From Mesobacillus subterraneus (lineage in GTDB: Bacteria > Bacillota > Bacilli > Bacillales > Cytobacillaceae), in NCBI RefSeq assembly GCF_003937825.1, contig NZ_RSFW01000002.1, positions 186,001-250,000 of the forward strand: a stretch of 64,000 bases of DNA. The letters run 5' to 3'. The position numbers were made by a program, and so were the translations under genes. Below the pieces are notes generated by a model. That model was not told the origin of the DNA. It ran no database searches and saw only the letters and a program-made list of their open reading frames with translations. Of this stretch, positions 36,398-44,300 are shown piece by piece (the first letter of the stretch is position 1; each line of letters opens with the position of its first letter).

Positions 36398-37261
36398 ATG
36401 TCCTTAAATGAATATACAGGTCAGACTTTGAAGATGACTGTCGCGAGGATTGCTGAATACGGCTATTTTTTAACGGATGGAGAAGAGGATGTGCTGCTCC
36501 ATTCCAACGATACGGACAAGTCGTTTGAGGAAGGGGATGAGGTGGAAGTTTTCCTGTTTGTTGATTCACGTGGTCGTCTCACGGCAACGACGACCATCCC
36601 CAAAGTACAGGTTGGAAAATATGATTGGGTTCCTGTTGCAGGTGTAAAGGAAGGGATCGGCGTATTCCTGGACATCGGCATCAGCAAGGATATTTTGCTT
36701 GGGGAAGAAGATTTGCCGGTCGTGAAATCGGTTTGGCCTCAGGAAGGGGACTTGCTGTACACCACGCTGCGGGTCAATCGGAATAATATGATTTACGCGC
36801 GTGTGGCGACCGATCCAGTCATTCAGGAGATTTCCGTTCCTGCAACAAGAAGTGCATTCAATAAAAACGTTCATGGCTACATCTACCGTACAGCACGGGT
36901 CGGCAGCTGGATCATCACGGCTGAAGGCTATAAAGGCTTTATCCATGAATCACAGCGCAGCACAGAGCCGCGGATTGGCGAAAAAGTCGAAGGGCGCATC
37001 ATCGATGTCAAACCGGACGGGTCCGTCAATATTTCGCTGCTGCCGCGGAAGCAGGAGGCTCTCGATGAAGATGCCGAAAAGATCATGAATTATCTTGACC
37101 TGCGGAACGGAGCGATGCCTTATCATGACAAGAGCATGGCGGAGGATATCCAGGAGCGCTTCGGCATGAGCAAAGGCTCTTTCAAAAGGGCGCTGGGCAG
37201 GCTCATGAAGGAAGGAAAGATCTATCAGGAAGACAACTGGACATATAAAAAAGAAAAATAG
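36398..37261 (+). CDS. yitL: CvfB/YitL family S1 RNA-binding protein
   Basis: A 287-residue protein with tandem S1-like OB domains (residues about 8-60, 70-135, 145-215; final S1 repeat RIGEKVEGRIIDVKPDGSVNISL). A C-terminal winged-helix (AEDIQERFGMSKGSFKRALGRLMKEGKI) follows. CvfB in staphylococci binds RNA and affects virulence gene expression. TTAGGAGGG precedes ATG. Confidence 0.85.
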   Translation: MSLNEYTGQTLKMTVARIAEYGYFLTDGEEDVLLHSNDTDKSFEEGDEVEVFLFVDSRGRLTATTTIPKVQVGKYDWVPVAGVKEGIGVFLDIGISKDILLGEEDLPVVKSVWPQEGDLLYTTLRVNRNNMIYARVATDPVIQEISVPATRSAFNKNVHGYIYRTARVGSWIITAEGYKGFIHESQRSTEPRIGEKVEGRIIDVKPDGSVNISLLPRKQEALDEDAEKIMNYLDLRNGAMPYHDKSMAEDIQERFGMSKGSFKRALGRLMKEGKIYQEDNWTYKKEK

Positions 37262-37287
37262 AGCCGGCCGGCTCTATTTTTCTTTTT
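37254..37287. terminator. Bidirectional terminator between yitL and a DUF3941 gene
   Basis: AAAAATAGAGCCGGCCGGCTCTATTTTT-type perfect palindrome (stem AAATAGAGCC / GGCTCTATTT) followed by TCTTTTT. Confidence 0.85.
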
Positions 37288-37417
37288 ACAGATGATCGGT
37301 TTTCTTGGAGTATTCGTTCTTGCCTGCTTTGCGGTTCTTTTCCCGCATCATATTTTTTTCATGGCGAAGGGCATTATTGTCCTTTGCTTTTTTATCGTTA
37401 TCAGAGGTATGCGGCAT
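37286..37417 (-). CDS. DUF3941 family small protein (43 aa)
   Basis: Read on the minus strand as a 43-residue, highly charged protein: starts MPHTSDNDKKAKDNNALRHE and ends NEYSKKTDHL. This matches the small DUF3941 family of Bacillaceae as I recall it. AAAGGAG sits eight bases before the ATG at 37417, and the stop abuts a terminator hairpin. It is too short for ordinary gene calling. Function unknown; probably intrinsically disordered. A hydrophobic open frame on the opposite strand is its shadow. Confidence 0.75.
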   Translation of the reverse strand: MPHTSDNDKKAKDNNALRHEKNMMREKNRKAGKNEYSKKTDHL

Positions 37418-37481
37418 AATAAAAACTCCTTTCAAGTTAGGTACATTTTATTTTCCCTAAAACCTGAAAGGAGTATGTAAC

Positions 37482-38342
37482 TTATGATGGCAGTTTGTTT
37501 AAAAAGAAAATAGCAATTGTGCCAGGGCCGGTATGGGATCCGACTGCTGCACCAATAGAGGTGATGTAGACATCCTTAGCCTTCAGCTCTTCCAAGATCA
37601 TGTTTTTCATCTCAGTCGCTGTGTCAAGATCGTCCGCATGGCTGATTCCGACTACCTGCTGTTCAAATCCTTCACCGCGCTCCTTCATCACTTCGACAAT
37701 CCTGCGGAGCAGCTTTTTCTTTCCGCGGATTTTCTCGATTGGAACCAGTTTGCCATCTTCGACATTGAGCAGCGGTTTGATATTCAAAAGGCCGCCGACA
37801 AATGCGGAAGCTTTTGAGACTCGTCCGCCTTTTGCGAGATGGTCAAGGTCATCAACTGAAAATAAGTGCTCCATATGCTGGCTGTGGAAGTGGACTGCTT
37901 CGACGATCTCTTCTTTTGATCTGTTCTCCTTAGCCAAACGGACAGCTTCCTTCACAACAAGTCCATAACCGAGGGAAGCACATTTTGTGTCAATAATGGT
38001 CAAGTTGAAATCTGGATAGTCCTCCTTGACCTGTTCAGCGATCATGACGGCCGTCTGGTATGTTCCGGATAATTCAGATGAGAACGCTATGTATATTCCG
38101 TCCTGATTATTCTCGGCCATATCTGTAAAAACATCTTTAAAACCAGCAGGAGAAGCCTGTGAGGTTTTAGGGAGATTGCCAGCTCTGATTGCATCGTAAA
38201 CTTGTTTAGGCTGGATGGTTCGAAGGTCCTCATACTCGGTGCCATCAATCTGGACCTTCAATGGGAATAAAGTTGCTCCATTTTCTTCATAAAAATTCAG
38301 TGGCAAATCACATGCACTGTCAGCCATGATTTTTACTGACAT
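37482..38342 (-). CDS. yitS: DegV family fatty-acid-binding protein (YitS)
   Basis: A 286-residue DegV protein. KIMADSACDLP at the start, TSQASPAGF (lipid head-group contact), AFSSELSGTYQTA, DTKCASLGYG, AKGGRVSKA and SHTGPGTIAIFF are the conserved blocks. DegV/FakB proteins carry a bound fatty acid, often to the FakA kinase. ATG 38342 is preferred to the upstream GTG because the latter overlaps the CAGGTG ribosome site. Divergent from yitT as in B. subtilis. Confidence 0.85.
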   Translation of the reverse strand: MSVKIMADSACDLPLNFYEENGATLFPLKVQIDGTEYEDLRTIQPKQVYDAIRAGNLPKTSQASPAGFKDVFTDMAENNQDGIYIAFSSELSGTYQTAVMIAEQVKEDYPDFNLTIIDTKCASLGYGLVVKEAVRLAKENRSKEEIVEAVHFHSQHMEHLFSVDDLDHLAKGGRVSKASAFVGGLLNIKPLLNVEDGKLVPIEKIRGKKKLLRRIVEVMKERGEGFEQQVVGISHADDLDTATEMKNMILEELKAKDVYITSIGAAVGSHTGPGTIAIFFLNKLPS

Positions 38343-38471
38343 AACTTTCACCTGCTTTCAACCTATATATGATAATAGTTTATCGGGAATATCGCAAAAA
38401 GACAATTAAATGTAGTGATTTTCGGCAAAATAGGGGTAGAGGATGAATAGACAAAAATAAGGGGGATTTAC

Positions 38472-39314
38472 ATGATCTGGTTGGAAACGAAAAAAATCAT
38501 CATTGTCGTCATCGGGGCATTCCTGAATGCGATGTCGCTGAATTTCTTTTTGATACCGGCTAATGTATACGCCAGCGGCTTCACTGGTATTGCGCAGCTC
38601 GTATCAAGTATCCTTGGGGAATTTGCACCATTCAATATTTCTACTGGTATCCTTTTATTACTTTTGAATATCCCGGTGACCATCCTCGGCTGGATGAAAG
38701 TAGGGAAATCATTTACGCTGTACAGCTTTATCTCTGTTGCGCTATCATCCTTCTTTCTCGAACTTCTCCCGGTAAAAGAAGTATCAAGCGACATTCTGCT
38801 GAACGCTGTTTTTGGCGGCGTGGTAGCAGCAATCGGTGTCGGGCTGACTTTGAAGTGGGGGGCATCCACAGGTGGAATGGATATTATCGCGATGGTGCTT
38901 TCGCGCATGAATGATCGTCCGGTTGGTACATATTTCTTTCTCCTGAATGGCATCATTATAATGACAGCTGGTTTTGTGTTCGGATGGGAAAATGCGCTAT
39001 ACACCCTTGTCGCCTTGTACGTGTCGACCCGGGTGATCGATGCGATCCATACCCGCCATGAGAAATTGACGGCGATGATAGTTACCAAGAAGTCTGATGA
39101 ATTAAAGAAGGCCATCCATGACAAGCTCGTCCGCGGCATAACATTGCTGCCGGCAAAGGGGGCATTTTCAGGGGAACAAAAGGAGATGCTGATCATCGTC
39201 ATCACGAGGTATGAATTGTATGATCTCGAACACATTATCAAAGACGTCGATCCTCAGGCATTCACCAATATCGTGGAAACAGCAGGAATCTTCGGGTTCT
39301 TTAGAAGGGAGTAA
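38472..39314 (+). CDS. yitT: YitT family membrane protein (DUF161 + DUF2179)
   Basis: A 280-residue protein with five to six N-terminal helices (IIIVVIGAFLNAMSLNFFLIPANVYASGF is the signature) and a C-terminal cytosolic DUF2179 domain (RGITLLPAKGAFSGEQKEMLIIVI...). Function unknown; proposed transporter-like. GGGGGATTTAC precedes the ATG. Confidence 0.88.
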   Translation: MIWLETKKIIIVVIGAFLNAMSLNFFLIPANVYASGFTGIAQLVSSILGEFAPFNISTGILLLLLNIPVTILGWMKVGKSFTLYSFISVALSSFFLELLPVKEVSSDILLNAVFGGVVAAIGVGLTLKWGASTGGMDIIAMVLSRMNDRPVGTYFFLLNGIIIMTAGFVFGWENALYTLVALYVSTRVIDAIHTRHEKLTAMIVTKKSDELKKAIHDKLVRGITLLPAKGAFSGEQKEMLIIVITRYELYDLEHIIKDVDPQAFTNIVETAGIFGFFRRE

Positions 39315-39336
39315 TACTGAAAAAGGAGGTTTGTGA

Positions 39337-40122
39337 ATGAGGAAAATCAGCTTATTGATCATTCTCCTCCTGATGGCCGTAGCACCTGTACTGGCAATCG
39401 GAGAAGAAAAGCCATCATCAAGACAAACGGAATTCAGTTTTTATGTCGACCCTGTAGCGGGACCGGAAAAAGCGGTGTTTGAACTCGTTCTGATAAACAC
39501 AGGTAATAATCCGCTTGCCTTTGAGTTTCCAACCTCGCAGAAATATGAACTGACAGTAAACGATCCGTCGGGGAAGAAAGTTTATCAATACTCAGATGGA
39601 AAGGCGTTCACCCAGGCTTTCGAAACAGTGACACTAAAGCCGCGGGGAAAAATCAGCTGGAAGGAAAGCTGGGATTATCTAGCAGCAGGGGAGCGTGTGA
39701 AAGAAGGCGAATATACGGTTACCGCGAATTTGAAGGCCATCAGCGTCAATGGCAAGCCGATTGCTGACAAAAAGCTGATGACTGATGCAAAAACGATGTA
39801 CATCCCTGGCGAAAATCCGGTTTTTAAAGGAGTGCGGGCAGAAGGTAGCAAGGGGACATATAAAGTCTCCGGGGAAGCCAGGCCGATCCATGGCAAATTT
39901 TATTATACGGTAGAGGATGGCCACAATGAATTGGTCGGTGAAACTGAGCTGATTTTTACAGAAAAGTACCCGCAGTGGAAACCGTTCACCATCGACATTT
40001 CCATTCCCGAGAACAAACTGCCTCAAAATGCTTCGCTCATCCTGAATTTGTACGAGAGAAGCAAGGACGGCGAAATTATTCACACATATCCTGTTTTGCT
40101 CGAAAGATTCAATAATCAATAA
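39337..40122 (+). CDS. Exported BsuPI-Gmad2 protein at the ipi locus
   Basis: A 261-residue protein in the position of ipi (intracellular proteinase inhibitor) after yitT. Residues about 35-145 form a BsuPI domain (FELVLINTGNNPLAFEFPTSQKYEL, then VTLKPRGKISWKESWDY). Unlike the 119-residue cytosolic B. subtilis Ipi, it has an N-terminal signal sequence (ISLLIILLLMAVAPVLA) and a C-terminal Gmad2 Ig-like domain (about 165-255). No lipobox Cys is visible, so it is secreted or held by the signal helix. Protease inhibition is inferred from BsuPI only. Confidence 0.8.
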   Translation: MRKISLLIILLLMAVAPVLAIGEEKPSSRQTEFSFYVDPVAGPEKAVFELVLINTGNNPLAFEFPTSQKYELTVNDPSGKKVYQYSDGKAFTQAFETVTLKPRGKISWKESWDYLAAGERVKEGEYTVTANLKAISVNGKPIADKKLMTDAKTMYIPGENPVFKGVRAEGSKGTYKVSGEARPIHGKFYYTVEDGHNELVGETELIFTEKYPQWKPFTIDISIPENKLPQNASLILNLYERSKDGEIIHTYPVLLERFNNQ

Positions 40123-40126
40123 GAAT

Positions 40127-40168
40127 AAAAGCAAAAGCTGGCGGTGATTTCCGCCAGCTTCTGCTTTT
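40127..40168. terminator. Bidirectional terminator after the BsuPI gene
   Basis: AGCTGGCGG / CCGCCAGCT stem with outer AAAAGCA / TGCTTTT arms. Confidence 0.85.
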
Positions 40169-40358
40169 ACTTGCTTTCGATAGAATTCAGCTCGTCCTGA
40201 AATGACCGAAGCTGCTCTTTTTCAGCCATTGTCGTGTTGGCATAGGCTGAAGAGAGAGCGTTTTTCGCTGTGCTGATGGCCGCCGCTTGTTCCGCAGGCT
40301 CTGCAGTCTGGGCTAGCTGGACAGCTTTCCTTGCTTCCTGAAAAAGCCTGTTTCCCAT
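40167..40358 (-). CDS. DUF3813 family small protein
   Basis: A 63-residue, Ala- and Gln-rich helical protein: MGNRLFQEARKAVQLAQ, AISTAKNALSSAYAN, ending DELNSIESK. Matches the small DUF3813 family of Bacillus by pattern. Its ATG directly follows the stop of the upstream small gene (TAA-ATG), with TAGGAGG inside that gene's 3' end, so the pair is translationally coupled. Function unknown. Confidence 0.7.
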   Translation of the reverse strand: MGNRLFQEARKAVQLAQTAEPAEQAAAISTAKNALSSAYANTTMAEKEQLRSFQDELNSIESK

Positions 40359-40511
40359 TTAGATTCCTCCTAATGAGGACTCTTTGACATTGGCCATTTT
40401 CTGAGCTTCAGCTTCGGCATACGTGGTGTGGTAAGGGATTCTTTGATCATGCTTGGCGACAGTATCTACACCTTGCTGTACAAAACGCTTGGATTTATTG
40501 CTTTTACCCAT
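40359..40511 (-). CDS. Small conserved hypothetical protein (50 aa)
   Basis: A 50-residue basic protein starting MGKSNKSKRFVQQGVDTVAK and ending KMANVKESSLGGI. The ATG at 40511 lies seven bases after GGAGGGG; an upstream in-frame ATG lacks a ribosome site. Coupled to the DUF3813 gene. Not assigned to a named family; no cysteine, signal or TM helix. Probably a short spore- or stress-related Bacillaceae protein, but that is a guess from size and composition. Confidence 0.6.
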   Translation of the reverse strand: MGKSNKSKRFVQQGVDTVAKHDQRIPYHTTYAEAEAQKMANVKESSLGGI

Positions 40512-40651
40512 CGTTGTACCCCTCCATCTACGAGCGAATTTGAAACAGGCTTGAAGCCGCTTCAAGCATAGTATGTGCTTTCACTGGAAAAACAAACAGC
40601 GTTGCGCCAAGAGGTTCGATTTGGCAGGAGGCCAATAATGTGAGTAGCAGA

Positions 40652-40686
40652 AAAAAAAGCCCGACAGGCATGCCTGTCGGGCTTTA
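40652..40686. terminator. Terminator downstream of yitU
   Basis: AAAGCCCGACAGGC / GCCTGTCGGGCTTT, 14-bp perfect stem with 2-nt centre (AT), A/T tracts on both sides. Confidence 0.85.
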
Positions 40687-40695
40687 AGGGACGTT

Positions 40696-41514
40696 TTAGA
40701 GAGCTTTTAGATTGAGCAGATCGTTCAAATACACACCGATCCCATCTTCTTCATTTGTCAGCGTCATGTCATTTGCGATGTTTTTCACTTCGTCGACCGC
40801 ATTTCCCATCGCAATTCCGCGCCCTGCGTACTCAAGCATTTCCAGGTCATTGTCTTCATCACCGAAGGCAATGATCCTTTCAGCCGGGATTTGGAAGTAA
40901 TCCGAAGCCCGCTTCAAGCCAACCGCTTTATTCAGACCGCTTTTGACGATTTCCACCACATGGAACGGAGCTGCCCAGCTGCGGTGGTCAATGACTTCCG
41001 CATGTACCTCGGACAGGTGTTTGCGTATTTTGCGGACATCGTCCTCGTCTGAATGAATCAGCATACTTGTAGGAGAAGCCTTTAGAAATCTCCTCAAATC
41101 GCCTGTCGTGATGTTCGGATTGCCCATATTAAAGATATCCATCAATTTTTCATCGTGATAATGAACGTACACATCATCGATGACCTCGGCGATGATATTG
41201 TGGAATTTGAAGTCCTCGAGCGCTTCGACAATGTCTTTTGCCACATCGATGGACAGTGGTGAATGATGGACTCCCCAATTGTTATCAAGCGGGTGGTGTA
41301 CGAATGCTCCATTGAAGTTGACGATTGGCGTGTCCAGTTCAAGCTCATGGTAATACATTTCGCTCGAACGGAATGGTCTTCCGGTAGCAATCATCACAAC
41401 ATGGCCCGCCTCACGAGCTTTTTGGATGACATGTTTGTTCTTGTCTGAGATGGTTTTTTCATCTGTAAGTAAAGTACCATCAAGGTCCAGTGCAATTAAA
41501 TGTTTTTCAGCCAT
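40696..41514 (-). CDS. yitU: Cof-type HAD phosphatase YitU
   Basis: A 272-residue HAD hydrolase. Motif I LIALDLDGTLLTDEK (nucleophile and acid Asp), motif II IATGR, motif III Lys in SGLNKAVGLKRA and motif IV IAFGDEDNDLEML. The C2B cap places it with Cof-type phosphatases of sugar phosphates or FMN precursors; YitU homologues are proposed riboflavin-pathway phosphatases. Divergent from yitV. Confidence 0.85.
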   Translation of the reverse strand: MAEKHLIALDLDGTLLTDEKTISDKNKHVIQKAREAGHVVMIATGRPFRSSEMYYHELELDTPIVNFNGAFVHHPLDNNWGVHHSPLSIDVAKDIVEALEDFKFHNIIAEVIDDVYVHYHDEKLMDIFNMGNPNITTGDLRRFLKASPTSMLIHSDEDDVRKIRKHLSEVHAEVIDHRSWAAPFHVVEIVKSGLNKAVGLKRASDYFQIPAERIIAFGDEDNDLEMLEYAGRGIAMGNAVDEVKNIANDMTLTNEEDGIGVYLNDLLNLKAL

Positions 41515-41727
41515 AATTACTCCTTCTTTTATCTCTTTTTTTTATGATATGCGTATGAGTGGCTCTTTTTTCGTAAGAGTTTTACAATACATATATTGGA
41601 TGCAGGTTAATTGGTTGTATAACCACTATGGTAACCATTTTACATATAAATTGTAAATAAATCATTCTTGATACTTAAAAGAGCGGTAAAGTTTGTAAAA
41701 CCGTTTCACATCCGGGAGGAACCTAAG

Positions 41728-42495
41728 TTGATTTTAGTCGAGAAGAAACGCATTAAACATATTCCCGTTCTCCATGTCGTAAAACAAAAGCAATTTTCAG
41801 AAGAAATCCCATTGATTATATTCCTGCATGGTTTTACAAGCACAAAAGAACGCAACATGCACTACGCTTATCTTTTTGCCGAAAAAGGATTCAGGGTCAT
41901 CATGCCTGAAGCCAAATATCATGGTGAACGGAACGAGGGATTAACAGAGATGGAGCTGGGCTTCAAATTCTGGGAAATCGTCCTTGCTTCAATCGACGAG
42001 CTGTCAGTAATAAAAGAGGAATTAGTGGCAGAAAGCCTGGCTGACCCGAACAGGATTGGCGTTGCAGGTACATCGATGGGCGGCATCACGACGCTTGGTG
42101 CCCTGGCGAAATATGAATGGATTACGGCGGGAGTCAGCTTGATGGGCAACCCATCGTTCGAACAATTTGCTTTATGGCAGCTGAATGAAATGGAAAAAAG
42201 GAATGTGGAGATTGGATTATCTAAAGAGGACATTACCGAGCTTCTGAACGAAATTAAAAAATACGATCTCAGCCTCCAGCCGGAAAAATTGAATAATCGC
42301 CCGCTGCTGTTCTGGCATGGAAAGCTAGATCCGGTTGTTCCATACAAAGCCGCGTATGATTTTTATGAGCAAAACAGGAAAAGCTATGAGGGAAAAGAAG
42401 GGATATTCGGATTCATTACCGATGAAAAAGCGGGACATAATGTTTCAAATGCTGGAGTCATGGCTGCGGCAGACTGGTTTGAAAAGCATGTATAA
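41728..42495 (+). CDS. yitV: Alpha/beta hydrolase YitV
   Basis: A 255-residue hydrolase. Oxyanion segment IFLHGFTSTKERN, nucleophile elbow GVAGTSMGGITT, acid in HGKLDPVVPY and His in EKAGHNVS. The TTG at 41728 follows GGGAGGAAC and gives the same length as B. subtilis YitV; the longer in-frame version from 41668 has no ribosome site. Esterase of unknown substrate; upstream of yitW as in B. subtilis. Confidence 0.85.
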   Translation: MILVEKKRIKHIPVLHVVKQKQFSEEIPLIIFLHGFTSTKERNMHYAYLFAEKGFRVIMPEAKYHGERNEGLTEMELGFKFWEIVLASIDELSVIKEELVAESLADPNRIGVAGTSMGGITTLGALAKYEWITAGVSLMGNPSFEQFALWQLNEMEKRNVEIGLSKEDITELLNEIKKYDLSLQPEKLNNRPLLFWHGKLDPVVPYKAAYDFYEQNRKSYEGKEGIFGFITDEKAGHNVSNAGVMAAADWFEKHV

Positions 42496-42571
42496 TGCCT
42501 TTATGCTTTAAATGAGCATGAATGATTGTTATGATGGAAATAAGAAAAGCGATACAAAAGGAGTGTTCACC

Positions 42572-42883
42572 GTGGATCAAGATTTGAAAGATAGCATAAT
42601 GGGCGCGCTTGAAATGGTTGTTGACCCTGAACTTGGCGTGGATATTGTCAATCTGGGGCTTGTATATGATGTGGATTTGAACGAAGAAGGACTTGCTACT
42701 GTCACGATGACATTGACATCAATGGGCTGCCCGCTGGCAGGAACGATTGTTGAGCAAGTCAAATTGGCACTGGCTGACCTTCCTGAAGTAAAGGATACTG
42801 AGGTTAACATCGTTTTCAACCCGCCATGGTCAAAGGACATGATGTCCCGTTATGCGAAAATCGCCCTTGGCGTCAGAGATTAA
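42572..42883 (+). CDS. yitW: YitW, MIP18/DUF59 iron-sulfur assembly protein
   Basis: A 103-residue DUF59 protein: MVVDPELGVDIVNLGLVYDV, then TLTSMGCPLAGTI with the conserved Cys, and IVFNPPWSKDMMS. Related proteins deliver Fe-S clusters (SufT/MIP18). GTG start at 42572 after AAAGGAGTG gives the usual length. A strong terminator follows, ending the yit backbone before the anaerobic island. Confidence 0.85.
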   Translation: MDQDLKDSIMGALEMVVDPELGVDIVNLGLVYDVDLNEEGLATVTMTLTSMGCPLAGTIVEQVKLALADLPEVKDTEVNIVFNPPWSKDMMSRYAKIALGVRD

Positions 42884-42890
42884 CAGAGGC

Positions 42891-42921
42891 AGCAGCAGGA
42901 ATGAATCCTGCTGCTTTTTTA
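42891..42921 (+). terminator. Intrinsic terminator after yitW
   Basis: AGCAGCAGGA / TCCTGCTGCT stem with 5-nt loop and TTTTTT tail. Confidence 0.9.
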
Positions 42922-43003
42922 ATGGAAAGCGATAGCTTCCATCCGGATCGTGACTTCCAAGGTCACAAAATTGTCATACAAACTGTCCAATTGCGCGATT
43001 TTA

Positions 43004-43046
43004 TGTGAGGTAGTTCACTTAGGCATGTTGGAAACACATATATACT
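43004..43046 (+). promoter_or_regulatory. Fnr-dependent promoter of the radical SAM gene
   Basis: TGTGA-GGTAGT-TCACT at 43004-43019 and TATACT at 43041-43046. Box start to -10 start is 37 nt, so the box centre lies near -41.5, the class II Fnr position. Confidence 0.75.
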
Positions 43047-43078
43047 CCTTATATAGAGATGTTTTAAAGGAGGCGCCA

Positions 43079-44206
43079 ATGATGTTTGCCAGAGATTTTA
43101 ATAAAGACCCATTCATCGTGATTTGGGAATTGACAAGAGCCTGCCAACTTAAATGCCTGCACTGCCGTGCGGAAGCACAATATAGACGAGATCCGCGGGA
43201 ATTGTCCTTCGAAGAGGGCAAAGCGCTGATTGACCAGATATATGAAATGAATAATCCGATGCTTGTCTTTACGGGTGGAGACCCGCTGATGAGGGAGGAT
43301 GTTTTTGATATCGCTGCGTATGCGGTTGAAAAAGGTGTGCGTGTTTCAATGACACCTAGTGCAACACCTAATGTGACGAAGGAAGCCATTGAAAAGGCAA
43401 AAGAAGTCGGCCTTTCACGCTGGGCCTTTAGCCTTGACGGCCCTACTGCTGAAGTTCATGACCATTTCCGCGGGACTGCGGGCTCCTTTGATCTGACGAT
43501 TGAGCGTATTAAGTATCTCCATGAACTGGAGATACCAATTCAGATCAATACAGTCATATCCCGCTACAACATTGATTATCTGGAGGAAATGGCGAAGCTG
43601 ATCGAGGAATTGAATTGCGTGCTTTGGAGTGTGTTTTTCCTTGTGCCGACAGGTCGAGGCCAGGAGAAGGACATGATCTCACCTGTTGAACATGAAAAAG
43701 TATTCACCTGGCTGTACGATTTAAGCAAACGGGTGAAATTCGATATTAAAACAACTGCAGCACAGCATTACCGCCGTGTCGTCATCCAGCAGAAAATGCG
43801 GGAAGCAAAAGACCATTCGGAAGAAATCGATTACTTGACCGCGCTCACGAAAGAGGGGCTCACAGGTTCAATTGATGGTCTTGGCCGTGCACCAAAAGGG
43901 GTCAATGATGGTAACGGCTTTGTGTTCATCTCTCATATCGGTGACGTCTACCCAAGTGGATTGCTGCCTGTAAAAGCTGGGAATGTGAGGGAACAGCCGT
44001 TAGCTGAAATCTACAGGGAGTCTCCTGTCTTCAAATCCTTGAGGAATCCTGATGAGTACAAAGGGAAATGCGGTGTATGTGAATTCAGGCATGTATGCGG
44101 CGGATCACGCTCTCGTGCTTTTGCGATGACCGGAGATTATCTGGAGAGCGAACCATTCTGTGTGTACATTCCAAAAGCGCTGAGAAAGCAGAAGCAGCAA
44201 AATTAA
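43079..44206 (+). CDS. Radical SAM/SPASM protein (TIGR04053-like)
   Basis: A 375-residue protein. The CxxxCxxC cluster is CQLKCLHC near residue 22, preceded by IWELTRA. FTGGDPLMR is the SAM-binding GGE-like strand, and FSLDGPTAEVHDHFRG follows. The C-terminal SPASM-type Cys set is CGVCEFRHVC...FC. Related to heme/peptide-modifying radical SAM enzymes (AhbD/NirJ-like); the true substrate is unknown. ATG 43079 lies five bases after AAAGGAGG. Fnr control and the nitrate/NO genes nearby suggest an oxygen-limited function. Confidence 0.82.
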   Translation: MMFARDFNKDPFIVIWELTRACQLKCLHCRAEAQYRRDPRELSFEEGKALIDQIYEMNNPMLVFTGGDPLMREDVFDIAAYAVEKGVRVSMTPSATPNVTKEAIEKAKEVGLSRWAFSLDGPTAEVHDHFRGTAGSFDLTIERIKYLHELEIPIQINTVISRYNIDYLEEMAKLIEELNCVLWSVFFLVPTGRGQEKDMISPVEHEKVFTWLYDLSKRVKFDIKTTAAQHYRRVVIQQKMREAKDHSEEIDYLTALTKEGLTGSIDGLGRAPKGVNDGNGFVFISHIGDVYPSGLLPVKAGNVREQPLAEIYRESPVFKSLRNPDEYKGKCGVCEFRHVCGGSRSRAFAMTGDYLESEPFCVYIPKALRKQKQQN

Positions 44207-44214
44207 AATGAAAT

Positions 44215-44240
44215 GCAGCTCCATCAATCAATGGAGCTGC
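44215..44240 (+). terminator. Hairpin after the radical SAM gene
   Basis: A 10-bp stem GCAGCTCCAT / ATGGAGCTGC with 6-nt loop; no T tract. Confidence 0.5.
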
Positions 44241-44249
44241 AAACTAGAA

Positions 44250-44285
44250 AACGCTGGTGAGCCTGAGGGTTCACCAGCGTTCTTT
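44250..44285. terminator. Bidirectional terminator between the radical SAM gene and fnr
   Basis: AACGCTGGTGA / TCACCAGCGTT stem with 10-nt loop and TCTTT tail. Confidence 0.8.
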
Positions 44286-44300
44286 ATATGAGGGGAAAGC

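Noticed and set aside
37292-37480. Hydrophobic 62-codon frame on the plus strand
   Set aside because: No ribosome site; it is the complement of the DUF3941 small gene and the yitS-side promoter region.
38468-39241. 257-codon open frame on the minus strand opposite yitT
   Set aside because: Mirror of a membrane-protein gene with no ribosome site; yitT itself is clearly recognised.
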